A DNA stretch of 64,000 nucleotides, taken from assembly GCF_023544865.1 (NCBI RefSeq), contig NZ_JAMJFX010000017.1, positions 21,645-85,644 on the forward strand. The letters run 5' to 3'. Positions 1-9,089 of this stretch are shown here, piece after piece (within the stretch, counting starts at the first letter, position 1; every line of letters begins with the position of its first letter). A model generated the notes under the pieces. The model was not told the origin of the DNA. It ran no database searches and saw nothing but the letters and a program-made list of their open reading frames with translations. Origin of the DNA: Phaeovulum molybdatiresistens. GTDB taxonomy: Bacteria; Pseudomonadota; Alphaproteobacteria; Rhodobacterales; Rhodobacteraceae. Made by a program: the position numbers and the translations under genes.

Positions 1-2109
1 GCCCACCTCGGCCCGGCGAAAGCCCAGCACGCGCAGGCTGGCCAGGTCATGGGCGCGCTGTGACAGCTGGATGCGCGCGGCATTATAGATCACGCCGATG
101 GTGATCAGCATCCCCAGAACCGAATAGATCGTGGCCGAAATCCAAAGGTTTTCATTGATCGTCTGTTCGAACTGGCGGCGCACCTCGGTCCAGGTGACCA
201 GGCCCGCGACGGCCGGCGTGGTCTTGACGGTGCGGTGCAGCGCGTCCATGCGGTCGGTATCGACCATCAGATGCAGCATGTTGACCTGCGGCGCGCTGCG
301 CATCAGCGAAAACAGCGCCGTGCGGTCGATATGCGCCTCTTGCCCGACGGTCTGGCGGATCGTGCCGGCCAGCGGGATCGACCAGGTTTCGCGCGGGGGG
401 GCCAGCGCCTCGACCTGCAGCATGTCGCCCGGGCGCAGGTCCAGCTTGCGGGCCAGCCCTTCAGGCAGGACCAGGCCCCGGGCGGGCAGGGCGACGGGGC
501 GGCCATCGGTGTCCAGAAGCCGCGACAGATCGGTCTGCGCGGGCCGGGCATTCAGCGTCGACAGTTCCGACCGGGCCCCGTGGATCAGCCGCACCGGCAG
601 GGCAAAGGCGCCTTCGGCGCGGATCACGCCGGGCAGGGCCAGCACATCCTGCACCGCCGCCTCATTGCGGGCCGACGACAGGATCAGCGTCACCTGCTGG
701 CGGTTGGACTGGGCGAACATCTCATCCATCATCAGGTCCATCGCATCGAAGGTGCAAAACGACGCCACCAGCACCGCGACCGAGGCGGACACCCCGAACA
801 GCGTGACACTGGCCCGCCCCGGCCAGCGCGCGACCGAGCGCAGGATCATCATCGTCGTCTGGCGCAGCCGGAACGTCCGGCCCAGCCCGTCCAGCCAGCC
901 GCGCCGGAACAGCGGCGGGGCGGGCGGCGCCATCGCCACCGCCGGGGCCAGCCGCACCGAGGCGCGCACCGCGCGCAGCCCGCCCGCCGTGACCGTGGCC
1001 AGCGCCAGCGCCGCCGAAATGGCAAAGGGCCCCGGGCGCGGCTGATAGATCAGCCAGGGCAGGCGGAAGAACTCGGTGTAAAGCTCGGTCATGCGCTGGC
1101 CCAGCCACCAGCCCGCGGCCCAGCCAAACACGACCCCCAGCACCCCTATTCCCAGGCACAGCTTCAGATAATGCCAGCCGATCGCCCCGGTGGAATAGCC
1201 CACCGCCTTCAACAGCCCGATCTGGCGGCGTTCCAGCGCGATCAGCCGGCCCAGCACCATGTTCACCAGAAAGGCCGACACGATCAGGAAGATCGGCGGC
1301 AGGATATAGGCCAGCGCGGCCAGCTGGGTCATCTCGCTGTCCAGAAAGGCGTGCGAGGCGTGGCGCGCGCGCCCATAGCCGCCGGTGCCGCCATAGGGTG
1401 CCAGCAGCCGGTCCAAGGCGGCGATCACCGCTGCCTCATTGGCGCCGCGCGACAGGCGCAGGGTCAGGTCGTTGAAGGCCCCGTCCAGATCGGTGGCGGC
1501 GGCCAGCGGCGCCTCGGCCATCCACAGGATGCCGAAGCGCAGGTCATCGGGCATGATTGACCCCGCGCCCATCGTATAGATGAATTCGGGCGACAGCAGA
1601 TGCCCGGTCACCACCAGTTCGCGGCGCTGGCCCTTGATCACGGCAGCAAAGCGGTCGCCGGGGCGCAGGCCATGGGCCTGGGCGAAGGGTTCATAAAGCG
1701 CCACCTCATCAGGGTGCAGCGGGTCGGGCAGGCGGCCGGCGCGCAACAAGGGCAGGTTCAGCGCCGGCGCCCCCGTGGTCGGCAACGACAGCACCCGCGC
1801 CGAAACGGGTTCGGCAAAGCCTTCCAGATCGACCAGCGCGGCGGCGATGATCCGCGCCTCCAGCGCGGCGACGCCGGGCAGGGCGGCGATATCGGGCAAC
1901 AGGCTTTTCGTGGCACGGGTGGCGGCGGCAAAGACATCACCGAAGCGGTGACGCTCGTAATAAGCCTCGCGCGTGTCCATAAGCGAGGCGCGCGTGCCAT
2001 TGGCCAGCACCAGCACCATCACCCCGCAGCCCAGCACCAGCGCAATCGCCAGCACCTGCGCCCAAAGACGGGCCAGATCGCGCAAGGCCTTGCGATCCAG
2101 CGCGCGCAT
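1..2109 (-). CDS. FtsX-family ABC transporter permease (partial, runs off left edge)
   Basis: This is the membrane subunit of a MacB/LolC-like ABC system, probably for export or lipoprotein handling. About 703 codons are visible and the frame stays open to base 1, so the C-terminus is missing. The start ATG at 2109 overlaps the stop of the upstream ATPase by one base (TAATG), a sign of translational coupling. An N-terminal membrane segment is followed by a large periplasmic-type region, then an FtsX block with the motif ALERRQIGLLKAVGYS (about residues 284-300) and neighbouring membrane helices. A second membrane block follows near residues 420-460 and another extracytoplasmic domain after it, so this looks like a two-FtsX-domain permease. 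The substrate cannot be told from sequence. Confidence 0.85.
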   Translation of the reverse strand, partial: MRALDRKALRDLARLWAQVLAIALVLGCGVMVLVLANGTRASLMDTREAYYERHRFGDVFAAATRATKSLLPDIAALPGVAALEARIIAAALVDLEGFAEPVSARVLSLPTTGAPALNLPLLRAGRLPDPLHPDEVALYEPFAQAHGLRPGDRFAAVIKGQRRELVVTGHLLSPEFIYTMGAGSIMPDDLRFGILWMAEAPLAAATDLDGAFNDLTLRLSRGANEAAVIAALDRLLAPYGGTGGYGRARHASHAFLDSEMTQLAALAYILPPIFLIVSAFLVNMVLGRLIALERRQIGLLKAVGYSTGAIGWHYLKLCLGIGVLGVVFGWAAGWWLGQRMTELYTEFFRLPWLIYQPRPGPFAISAALALATVTAGGLRAVRASVRLAPAVAMAPPAPPLFRRGWLDGLGRTFRLRQTTMMILRSVARWPGRASVTLFGVSASVAVLVASFCTFDAMDLMMDEMFAQSNRQQVTLILSSARNEAAVQDVLALPGVIRAEGAFALPVRLIHGARSELSTLNARPAQTDLSRLLDTDGRPVALPARGLVLPEGLARKLDLRPGDMLQVEALAPPRETWSIPLAGTIRQTVGQEAHIDRTALFSLMRSAPQVNMLHLMVDTDRMDALHRTVKTTPAVAGLVTWTEVRRQFEQTINENLWISATIYSVLGMLITIGVIYNAARIQLSQRAHDLASLRVLGFRRAEVG

Positions 2110-2849
2110 TACCAACTGACCTGCGAAGGTGCGATGCGGGTTTCGTTCACCTCTTCGCGCGCGATCAGCCCGTCGGCCAGATAGATCACCCGATGCGCGA
2201 TCTTCCGGATGCCCGCGTTATGGGTGATGATCGCGGTGGTGGTGCCCAGATCGCGGTTCACCTCGGCCAAGGCCTCCAGCACGGTGACGCCGGTGGCGCT
2301 GTCCAGCGCGCCGGTGGGTTCGTCGCACAGCAGCAGTTCGGGGCGCTTGCCGATGGCGCGCGCGATCGCCACGCGCTGTTGTTCGCCCCCCGACAATTCC
2401 GCCGGGAAATGATCCAGCCGGTGGCCCAGGCCCACGCGTTCCAGCGCTTCTTCGGGGCGCATCGGGTTTTGCGCGATCTCGGTCACCAGGGCCACATTCT
2501 CGCGCGCGGTCAGCGCGGGCATCAGGTTGTAGAACTGAAAGACGAAACCCACATGGTCGCGCCGGAACTGCGTCAGCGCGCGGTCGCTGGCATGGGTCAG
2601 GTCATGGTCGCGAAAGGTGATGCGGCCCGCCGTCGGCGTATCCAGCGCGCCCAGAATGTTCAGCAGCGTCGATTTGCCCGACCCCGAGGCGCCCAGCAGC
2701 ACGACCATCTCGCCCTGAAACAGCGTCAGATCGACCCCGCGCAGCGCCTGCACCGTCACCGCGCCGGTGCGGTAGACCTTTGTCAGGCCCCGGGCGGACA
2801 GCACCGGGACGGGTTGGCGGGCGGGGGCTGCGGGGGCGGATTCCGTCAT
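2109..2849 (-). CDS. ABC transporter ATP-binding protein, MacB/LolD type
   Basis: This 246-residue nucleotide-binding subunit pairs with the FtsX permease immediately downstream. Visible motifs are Walker [10 protein letters not shown], the signature [15 protein letters not shown], Walker [13 protein letters not shown] and a switch histidine in IITHN. The sequence ALDTPTAG plus the PTGALD form of Walker B is typical of the MacB/LolD/FtsE branch. The stop codon overlaps the permease start by one base. It begins about 50 bp after the stop of the peptide-transport permease gene on the same strand and could be a distal member of that transcript, although the family suggests a separate function. 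The substrate is unknown. Confidence 0.9.
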   Translation of the reverse strand: MTESAPAAPARQPVPVLSARGLTKVYRTGAVTVQALRGVDLTLFQGEMVVLLGASGSGKSTLLNILGALDTPTAGRITFRDHDLTHASDRALTQFRRDHVGFVFQFYNLMPALTARENVALVTEIAQNPMRPEEALERVGLGHRLDHFPAELSGGEQQRVAIARAIGKRPELLLCDEPTGALDSATGVTVLEALAEVNRDLGTTTAIITHNAGIRKIAHRVIYLADGLIAREEVNETRIAPSQVSW

Positions 2850-2897
2850 GACGTCAGCCTAGCAAGCCGATCCGCGCCGCGCCATTGCCAAGCGCGT

Positions 2898-3812
2898 TTA
2901 GCGCCCGCGGATACGTGGGTCCAGCGCATCGCGCAGCCCGTCGCCGATATAGTTGACCGACAGCACCGTCAGCGAAATCGCGATACCGGGAATGATGACG
3001 CGCCAAGGATACAGCTGCATCTGGTCGATCGCATCATACAAAAGCCGCCCCCAAGTGGGGAAATCCGGCGGGAAGCCCAGCCCCAGAAAGGACAGCGCGG
3101 ATTCGGTGATGATCGCCGCGGCGATGCCCAGCGTGGCCGACACCATGATCGGCGACAGCACATTGGGCAACACGTGGCGCGTGACCATGCGCCGCGCGGG
3201 TGTGCCGATGGATCGTGCCGCCAGCACGAATTCGCGTTCCTTGATCGCCAGCACCTCACCGCGCACGATGCGGGCGGTCTGCATCCAGCTGGTGGCGCCG
3301 ATGGCGCAGACGATCAGCAGAAAGATCCCGCCCTCGGGGCCGAAGCTGCGCGACAGCGGTTCGCGAAACAGCGTCACCATCAGCAACAGCAGCGGCAGCA
3401 GCGGCAGCGCCAGGAACAGATCGGTCAGCCGCATCAGCGGGCCTTCCAGCCGGCGGAAATACCCCGCCAGAACCCCGATCGTCGTGCCCAGCAGGATCGA
3501 CAGCGACATCGCCGTCATCCCCACCGCGATCGACACCTTGCCCCCCGCCATCACCCGCGCCAGCAGATCGCGGCCCAGCTGATCGGTGCCAAGGGGATGG
3601 GCCGCCGAAAAGCCCTGGTTGCGCGCGCGCAGGTTCACCGTGGTGGGATCTATCGTCCAGATCAGCGGGCCGATCAGCACCGCGCCCAGGATCAGGGCAA
3701 AGACGGTCAGCCCGACAATGGCGCCCTTGTGGGTCTTGAACTGGTCCCAGACATCGCGCCACTGCGAACGCGGCGGGCGGGGCAGGGTCAGCGTGGCGGG
3801 GGCCTCAGTCAT
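2898..3812 (-). CDS. Peptide ABC transporter permease, OppC/DppC family
   Basis: This inner-membrane permease of 304 residues belongs to the OppC/DppC/GsiD family. It has an N-terminal cytoplasmic leader, a first membrane helix (about residues 35-60), the OppC_N region around HPLGTDQLGRDLLAR, and a BPD_transp_1 domain whose EAA-type loop includes TESALSFLGLG. I chose the ATG at 3812, which overlaps the end of the OppB gene by 8 bp. A longer frame from 3839 would add nine residues inside the neighbour. It is the last gene of the leftward D-F-A-B-C importer operon. The exact substrate (di- or oligopeptide, or another amide) is an inference. Confidence 0.92.
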   Translation of the reverse strand: MTEAPATLTLPRPPRSQWRDVWDQFKTHKGAIVGLTVFALILGAVLIGPLIWTIDPTTVNLRARNQGFSAAHPLGTDQLGRDLLARVMAGGKVSIAVGMTAMSLSILLGTTIGVLAGYFRRLEGPLMRLTDLFLALPLLPLLLLMVTLFREPLSRSFGPEGGIFLLIVCAIGATSWMQTARIVRGEVLAIKEREFVLAARSIGTPARRMVTRHVLPNVLSPIMVSATLGIAAAIITESALSFLGLGFPPDFPTWGRLLYDAIDQMQLYPWRVIIPGIAISLTVLSVNYIGDGLRDALDPRIRGR

Positions 3813-4812
3813 AGCGGATCCTCGGGTCCAGAATGCCATAAAGAAGATCGGCGATCAGGTTGAACAGCACGATCAGGATCGCGAATATGAAGGTCAGCGT
3901 CATGACCATCGGCAGGTCATTGGCATGGATCGATGAAATCAGCTGCTGGCCCAGGCCGTTCACCTTGAACACCTGTTCGGTGATGATCGCGCCGCCAAAG
4001 ATCGTGGGCACGCCAAGCGCGATCACCGTGACCACCGGGATCATGGAATTGCGCAGCACATGGACCAGCACCACCACGCGTTCGCCAAGCCCCTTGGCGC
4101 GGGCGGTGCGCACATAATCCTGGCCCAGATTGTCCAGCATCGAGGCGCGCATGAACCGGCTGATCTGGGCGGCATTATAAAGCGCCAGCACCGTGACCGG
4201 CATCACCATCTGGCGCAGCTGCGCCTTGAAGCTGGCCCAGTCGGTCACCTTCAGCGTCGTGTCATAGACGGACGGAAACCACTGCAGCTTGACCGCAAAA
4301 ACGATGATCAGCACCACGCCGGTAAAGAAGGTGGGCACCGAAAACCCCACCATCGAAACGAACGTGCCCAGATTGTCGAACCAGGAATATTGCCGATAGG
4401 CGGACAGAATGCCGATCGGCAGCGCGATCATCACCCCGATCAGATAGGCCAGCCCCACCACCATCAACGTCTGCGGCAGCCGTTCGGCGATGATCTGCAT
4501 CACCGGCTGGCGCGACTGGAAGGAAATCACCCGCTGCATCCCCTCGCCCAGCGAGGTGCCGAACAGGTGATCAATCAGGTGCAGCGGTTCGACCCAGAAG
4601 AACTGCTTGAGCCAGAGCACGTAGCGCACATACCACGGGCTATCGAGGCCAAGGGCCGCGCGCATCTTTTCCTTGACGTCGGGCGGCACGGTCAGCGGCA
4701 CATCGCCCAAGGGGTCGCCGGGGGCGGCCTCAAGCAGAAGAAAGATCACCAGGCTGATGATCAGCAGCGTCGGCACCGCGATCAGCAATCGGCGAAGGGT
4801 AAAGGTGAACAT
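3805..4812 (-). CDS. Peptide ABC transporter permease, OppB/DppB family
   Basis: This is the second membrane subunit of the peptide importer, 335 residues. The N-terminus MFTFTLRRLLIAVPTLLIISLVIF is the classic OppB first helix. A BPD_transp_1 domain covers the C-terminal two thirds, with the coupling-loop region DYVRTARAKGLGERVV and the ending DLLYGILDPRIRYD, both hallmarks of the family. It overlaps the downstream OppC gene by 8 bp and follows the binding protein gene after a gap of about 75 bp. The region between the first helix and the transport domain is longer than in E. coli DppB, as is common in alphaproteobacterial relatives. Confidence 0.93.
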   Translation of the reverse strand: MFTFTLRRLLIAVPTLLIISLVIFLLLEAAPGDPLGDVPLTVPPDVKEKMRAALGLDSPWYVRYVLWLKQFFWVEPLHLIDHLFGTSLGEGMQRVISFQSRQPVMQIIAERLPQTLMVVGLAYLIGVMIALPIGILSAYRQYSWFDNLGTFVSMVGFSVPTFFTGVVLIIVFAVKLQWFPSVYDTTLKVTDWASFKAQLRQMVMPVTVLALYNAAQISRFMRASMLDNLGQDYVRTARAKGLGERVVVLVHVLRNSMIPVVTVIALGVPTIFGGAIITEQVFKVNGLGQQLISSIHANDLPMVMTLTFIFAILIVLFNLIADLLYGILDPRIRYD

Positions 4813-4887
4813 CGGCGCCTCGGGTCAGGGTCTGGCAAGGGGTGGGGGCGCGGGCAGATGGCCCGCCCGCGCCGCCCGGTCACAGGG

Positions 4888-6591
4888 TCACTTGATGCGA
4901 TACCAGTCCGAGGCGTTCCACAGTTCGGAATCCCAGGTGTTCAGCACCACCCCGCCCAGCGTGTTGGCATGCGCCGACAGACGCCCGCGATCAACCAGCG
5001 GCACGACGACATAGCTGTCCTTGGTCAGCATGTCGTTCAGCGTCTTGGCAATCTCGGCGCGCTTGTCCATCTCGCGGGTTCTGACCAGTTCGGCCACCAG
5101 CGCGTCATAGGCCGGGTCGCAGAAGCGGTTGACGTTTTCGCCCTGCCACTGGGTTTCCGGGCGCGGCGCCTTTTCGCAGGTATATTGCGCCAGGTAGGGT
5201 TCGGGATCGGTGCCGTCGAAGTTGTTGGCATACATCTCGACATCGGCATAGAATTTCTGGAACGTGTCGGGGCTGCCCGCGTCGCCGCCGAAGAAGACCG
5301 AAGGATCGACGGTCTTCAGTTCAACCTCGACGCCGATATCGTTCCACCACTGCTTGATGATCGACTGGAAATCCTGCCGGATCGCATTGACCGAGGTCTG
5401 ATACAGCAGGGCCAGCTTGCGCCCGTCCTTGTCGCGCACACCATCGCCATCGCTGTCGGTCCAGCCCGCTTCCTCCAGCAGCGCCTTGGCGCCTTCCACA
5501 TCCTGGGTCAGACAGTCGGTATTGTCAGATGCGAAGAATTCCGGCGCCGGCACCAGGTTGCAGGTGGCGCGCCCGGCATTGCCATAACCGATTTCCACCA
5601 GGATCTGCCGGTCGATCGCCATCGACAGCGCCTTGCGCACGCGGATGTCGGACAGGATCGGATGGGGATGTTTCGCGGTGGCCCGTTCCCCTTCGGGCAG
5701 TTCGGGCGAGGGATCGGTCATGTTCATCTCGATCCGCTCGACCAGCGTGCCAAAGGCATTGACGAATTTGCCGGTGCCGCCCTGTTCCATCTGCGCCTGA
5801 ATCTCCGGCGCGATCTGGGTGTTCCAGGCATAGTCGAATTCGCCGGTTTCCATCACCGCGCGCGCCGCCGCCGTGGCATCGCCCCCGCCCTTGACCAGCG
5901 CGGTCGCAAAGGCCGGCTTGGCCGGGTCGCGATAGTTCGGGTTGGCCTCCAGCATGACGGTGTCATTGGTACGGAATTCGGTCACCCGGAAGGGGCCGGT
6001 GCCGATCGGCTTGAAGTTCTGATCCGTGCAGCTGGACGCCGCCGGGCCAAGGCAATTCTGGAATTGCGCCTTTTGCAGGATGGGCGAGGTGGCGCCCACG
6101 AAGGCGGTAAAGGGGTTGGGCTTGGCGTCCTTGTAGGTGATCTTGACGGTCAGATCGTCTACGGCCTCGACCTTTTCGATGCCCTCATAGCGCGCCAGCT
6201 GCGCGCAGCCGCCTTCGGGATGCATGCAATATTCGGCGGTGAACACCGCGTCATGGGCGGTAAAGGGGCTGCCGTCGGACCACAGCAGGCCGGGGATCAG
6301 CTTCCAGGTGATCGACTTCATGTCCTCGGCAATGCCGCCGTTTTCCAGGGACGGGATTTCGGTCACCAGGCGCGGGATCACCTCGCCCTTTTCGTTGAAG
6401 CCGGCCAGCGGTTCCAGCACCAGGCTGCCCACCTCGACATCCTTCGTCCCCGAGGACAGATAGGCGTTCATCGTGGATACGGCCTGGGAATAAAGGATGC
6501 GCACCTCGCCATCGCTGCCGCGTTCGGCAAGGGCCGCGGGGGCAAAGGCCAGGCTTGCGGCCGCGCCCATCAGGGCGGTTTTCAGTTTCAT
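4888..6591 (-). CDS. Peptide ABC transporter substrate-binding protein, SBP family 5
   Basis: This periplasmic binding protein of 567 residues has a cleavable signal peptide (MKLKTALMGAAASLAFAPAAL, then AERG). Family-5 features include IPSLENGGIAEDMKSITWKL, VFTAEYC and the long C-terminal lobe with DPEPYLAQYTCEK. It captures peptides or a similar ligand and delivers them to the OppB/OppC permeases encoded just downstream. Several cysteines in the mature part (for example CMHPEGGC and NCLGPAASSC) could form disulfides. It lies after the two ATPase genes rather than first in the operon, an order different from the classical oppABCDF. Confidence 0.92.
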   Translation of the reverse strand: MKLKTALMGAAASLAFAPAALAERGSDGEVRILYSQAVSTMNAYLSSGTKDVEVGSLVLEPLAGFNEKGEVIPRLVTEIPSLENGGIAEDMKSITWKLIPGLLWSDGSPFTAHDAVFTAEYCMHPEGGCAQLARYEGIEKVEAVDDLTVKITYKDAKPNPFTAFVGATSPILQKAQFQNCLGPAASSCTDQNFKPIGTGPFRVTEFRTNDTVMLEANPNYRDPAKPAFATALVKGGGDATAAARAVMETGEFDYAWNTQIAPEIQAQMEQGGTGKFVNAFGTLVERIEMNMTDPSPELPEGERATAKHPHPILSDIRVRKALSMAIDRQILVEIGYGNAGRATCNLVPAPEFFASDNTDCLTQDVEGAKALLEEAGWTDSDGDGVRDKDGRKLALLYQTSVNAIRQDFQSIIKQWWNDIGVEVELKTVDPSVFFGGDAGSPDTFQKFYADVEMYANNFDGTDPEPYLAQYTCEKAPRPETQWQGENVNRFCDPAYDALVAELVRTREMDKRAEIAKTLNDMLTKDSYVVVPLVDRGRLSAHANTLGGVVLNTWDSELWNASDWYRIK

Positions 6592-6592
6592 G

Positions 6593-7696
6593 TCATTCTC
6601 CTTGTTGGATCGACGCAGCGTCTGTGCCGGGGCTGCCCCCGGCGGCCGCCGTTATGCCGGCGGTCTGGTTGTAAAGATGGCAGGCCACGAAGCGGCCCGG
6701 TTCCAGTTCGCGCAGATCGGGTTCGACCGTGCGGCAGACCGGCATCACCTTGGGGCAGCGGGTGCAGAAATTGCACCCCGGCGGCGGATTGGCGGGCGAG
6801 GGCACATCGCCCGTCAGGATGATCCGGCGGCGATGCGCCTCCAGCGCGGGGTCGGGTTCGGGCACGGCGGACAAAAGCGCCTGGGTATAGGGGTGCAGCG
6901 GCGCGCCATACAGCGCCTCACGCGGGGCCAGTTCGATGATCCGGCCCAGATACATCACCGCCACCCGGTCCGCGATATGGCGCACCATCGACAGATCATG
7001 GCTGATGAACAGATAGGTCAGGCCCAGCCGGTCCTGCAATTCTTCCAGCAGGTTGACCACCTGCGCCTGGATCGACACATCCAGCGCCGCGATCGGTTCG
7101 TCGCAGACGATGAACCGCGGGTTCAGCGCCAGCGCGCGGGCAATCCCGATGCGCTGGCGCTGGCCGCCGGAAAATTCATGCGGATAGCGGTTGGCGAAAT
7201 CGCGGTTCAGGCCGACCTGGTCCATCAGCTCATAGATCCGGGCCAGCTTTTCGCCCCGCGTCAGGCGGGTGTGTTCCTCCAGCGGTTCGCCGATGATCGC
7301 GGCCACGGTCATGCGCGGGTTCAGGCTGGCCTGGGGATCCTGGAACACCATCTGCATCGCCGGGCGCAACTTGCGCAGCCGGTCCGGGGACGCGGCCAGC
7401 ACGTCTTCGCCATCCAGCCGCACCGATCCGGCGGTGGGTTCGTAAAGCCGCAGGATCGCCCGCCCGCAGGTCGATTTCCCGCAGCCCGATTCCCCCACAA
7501 GGCCCAGCGTTTCGCCCTGCAGGATGTCGAAGGACACGTCATCGACCGCCTTCACATCGCCCACGCGCCGGCGCAGCACGCCTGCGGTGATCGGGAAATA
7601 CATCCGCAGGCCCCTGACCTCGATCAACGGCTTGCGCGCGGCTTCGGGCGCCGTGGCTTGGGGCGTCACGGCTTGGGGCAGCGCGGTATCAGCCAT
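6593..7696 (-). CDS. Peptide ABC transporter ATP-binding protein, OppF/DppF family
   Basis: This is one of two ATPases of the importer, 367 residues from the ATG at 7696, which overlaps the upstream OppD gene by 8 bp. Walker A is GESGCGKST, the signature LSGG is replaced by [15 protein letters not shown], and Walker B is [12 protein letters not shown]. The C-terminal oligopeptide-transporter extension contains [14 protein letters not shown], the cysteine cluster that binds an iron-sulfur cluster in DppD/OppD-type proteins. The gene ends only 1 bp before the binding-protein start, so the two are tightly coupled. A longer in-frame extension to 7864 lies inside the neighbour and is rejected. Confidence 0.92.
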   Translation of the reverse strand: MADTALPQAVTPQATAPEAARKPLIEVRGLRMYFPITAGVLRRRVGDVKAVDDVSFDILQGETLGLVGESGCGKSTCGRAILRLYEPTAGSVRLDGEDVLAASPDRLRKLRPAMQMVFQDPQASLNPRMTVAAIIGEPLEEHTRLTRGEKLARIYELMDQVGLNRDFANRYPHEFSGGQRQRIGIARALALNPRFIVCDEPIAALDVSIQAQVVNLLEELQDRLGLTYLFISHDLSMVRHIADRVAVMYLGRIIELAPREALYGAPLHPYTQALLSAVPEPDPALEAHRRRIILTGDVPSPANPPPGCNFCTRCPKVMPVCRTVEPDLRELEPGRFVACHLYNQTAGITAAAGGSPGTDAASIQQGE

Positions 7697-8693
7697 CTTT
7701 CGGGGCATCCTTGTCGAAATCCCAAAAGCAGGCGGCGTCATGGCCGGGGCCTGCCGGGTAAAGCGGCGGGTTTTGCACGCAGCAGCGGGCAAAGGCCTGC
7801 GGGCAGCGGTTGGCAAAGGCGCAGGCCGCGGGGGCGGCGCGCAGGATCGGGGGCTGGCCTTCAATCACGCTAAGCTTTTCGGCCCGCGCGCCCCGCACCG
7901 AAGGAACGGTCTTCAAAAGCGCGCGCGTATAGGGGTGGCGGGGCCGGGTGAACAGGTCCTGCACCGGGGCCTGTTCGACGATCTGGCCGCCATACATCAC
8001 CATCACCCGGTCCGCGATGCCCGCGATCACACCCAGATCATGGGTGATCCAGATGATCGCCATGCCCAGCTTGTGGCGCAGATCGCGCACCAGTTCCAGG
8101 ATCTGCGCCTGGATCGTCACATCCAGCGCCGTCGTGGGTTCATCGGCGATCAGCACCTTGGGGTCGCAGGCCAGCGCGATCGCGATCATCACCCGTTGGC
8201 GCATGCCGCCGGAAAACTGATGCGGGTAATCCTTCAGCCGCCGCGCCGCATCGGGGATGCCGACCAGATCCAGCAATTCCGCCGCCCGGACCTGCGCCTG
8301 CGCGCGCGTCAGGCCCATATGCGTCATCAGCGGCTCGCGCAGCTGATAGCCCACGGTGAACACCGGGTTGAGCGAGGTCATCGGGTCCTGAAAGATGAAA
8401 CCGATGCCGGCGCCACGCACACCGCGCAGATGATCGGCGCCGCAGGTCAACAGATCGGCGCCGTCGAACAGAACCTGACCCGCGCGCACATCGGCGGGGG
8501 GGGATGGCAAAAGGCCGATCAGCGACATCATCGTGACCGACTTGCCCGACCCCGATTCCCCCACCACGCCCAGCAATTCGCCGGGGCGCAGGTCAAAGCT
8601 GACGGAATTGACGGCATGAACCTCTCCGCCGCGGGTTCTGAAGACGGTCTTCAGCCCCCGGACAGACAGGACGGGCGCGACCCCATCCGGCAT
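7689..8693 (-). CDS. Peptide ABC transporter ATP-binding protein, OppD/DppD family
   Basis: This first gene of the importer operon encodes 334 residues. The start ATG at 8693 is preceded by GGGAGAG at good spacing. The frame extends upstream to 8747 in AT-rich DNA but has no support there. Motifs are Walker [10 protein letters not shown], signature [15 protein letters not shown] and Walker [13 protein letters not shown]. The C-terminus has the oligopeptide-transport cysteine region [14 protein letters not shown]. It is divergent from the M20 amidohydrolase gene across a ~400 bp gap that probably carries promoters for both sides, consistent with coordinated import and hydrolysis of an amide-bonded compound. 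Confidence 0.92.
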   Translation of the reverse strand: MPDGVAPVLSVRGLKTVFRTRGGEVHAVNSVSFDLRPGELLGVVGESGSGKSVTMMSLIGLLPSPPADVRAGQVLFDGADLLTCGADHLRGVRGAGIGFIFQDPMTSLNPVFTVGYQLREPLMTHMGLTRAQAQVRAAELLDLVGIPDAARRLKDYPHQFSGGMRQRVMIAIALACDPKVLIADEPTTALDVTIQAQILELVRDLRHKLGMAIIWITHDLGVIAGIADRVMVMYGGQIVEQAPVQDLFTRPRHPYTRALLKTVPSVRGARAEKLSVIEGQPPILRAAPAACAFANRCPQAFARCCVQNPPLYPAGPGHDAACFWDFDKDAPKDG

Positions 8694-9089
8694 AAAACTC
8701 TCCCAGTAGTTTGTTTTATATAGTCTTTTTATTGTGGCCGTCTGCATGCCGGTATCCGGGCGACCTTGATCGATCCAGTGTCAGAGATTTTTTTCAATCG
8801 CGCAAGAATGTTTGTGTTAACGCTCTCGGTGACGTGGCGATGGGCGGAATGACGAAGGTTTCGGGCGATGTGCCGGTGCCAGATGCGCGAATCCTGCGGC
8901 TTTGCCGCAGCGGTCGGGCGGGGTGGCGGATGGCGGGGGCGGGGCCCCGGGGCAAAGGCCCGGGGGAATCACCCACCGCCAGCGCGGCGCCCGCCGCGCG
9001 GGGCCTTGCGGCGGGGCGGGCTTTGTAACAGGCTGACCGCAGGGGCGCGACCGACGCCCGCCAGAACCACCCGACAGGAGAGAGTGACG
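8694..9089. promoter_or_regulatory. Divergent promoter region between oppD-like and M20 genes
   Basis: This 396 bp gap lies between two divergently transcribed genes. The first ~130 bases are strikingly AT-rich for this genome (8708-8737 holds TTTTATATAG and TTTTTATTG; 8788-8821 holds TTTTTTTCAA and TTTGTGTTAA) and probably contain both promoters. The second half is GC-rich with self-complementary runs such as GGGGCCCCGGGG around 8940-8957, likely in the leader of the amidohydrolase mRNA. I see no convincing coding frame here. Exact -35/-10 boxes cannot be assigned with confidence. Confidence 0.5.

Noticed and set aside
4060..6822. Long open frame of 920 codons on the plus strand
   Set aside because: It is antisense to the binding-protein and permease genes, has a His/Gln/Arg/Gly-rich composition and no motif. 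It is a product of codon bias in GC-rich DNA.
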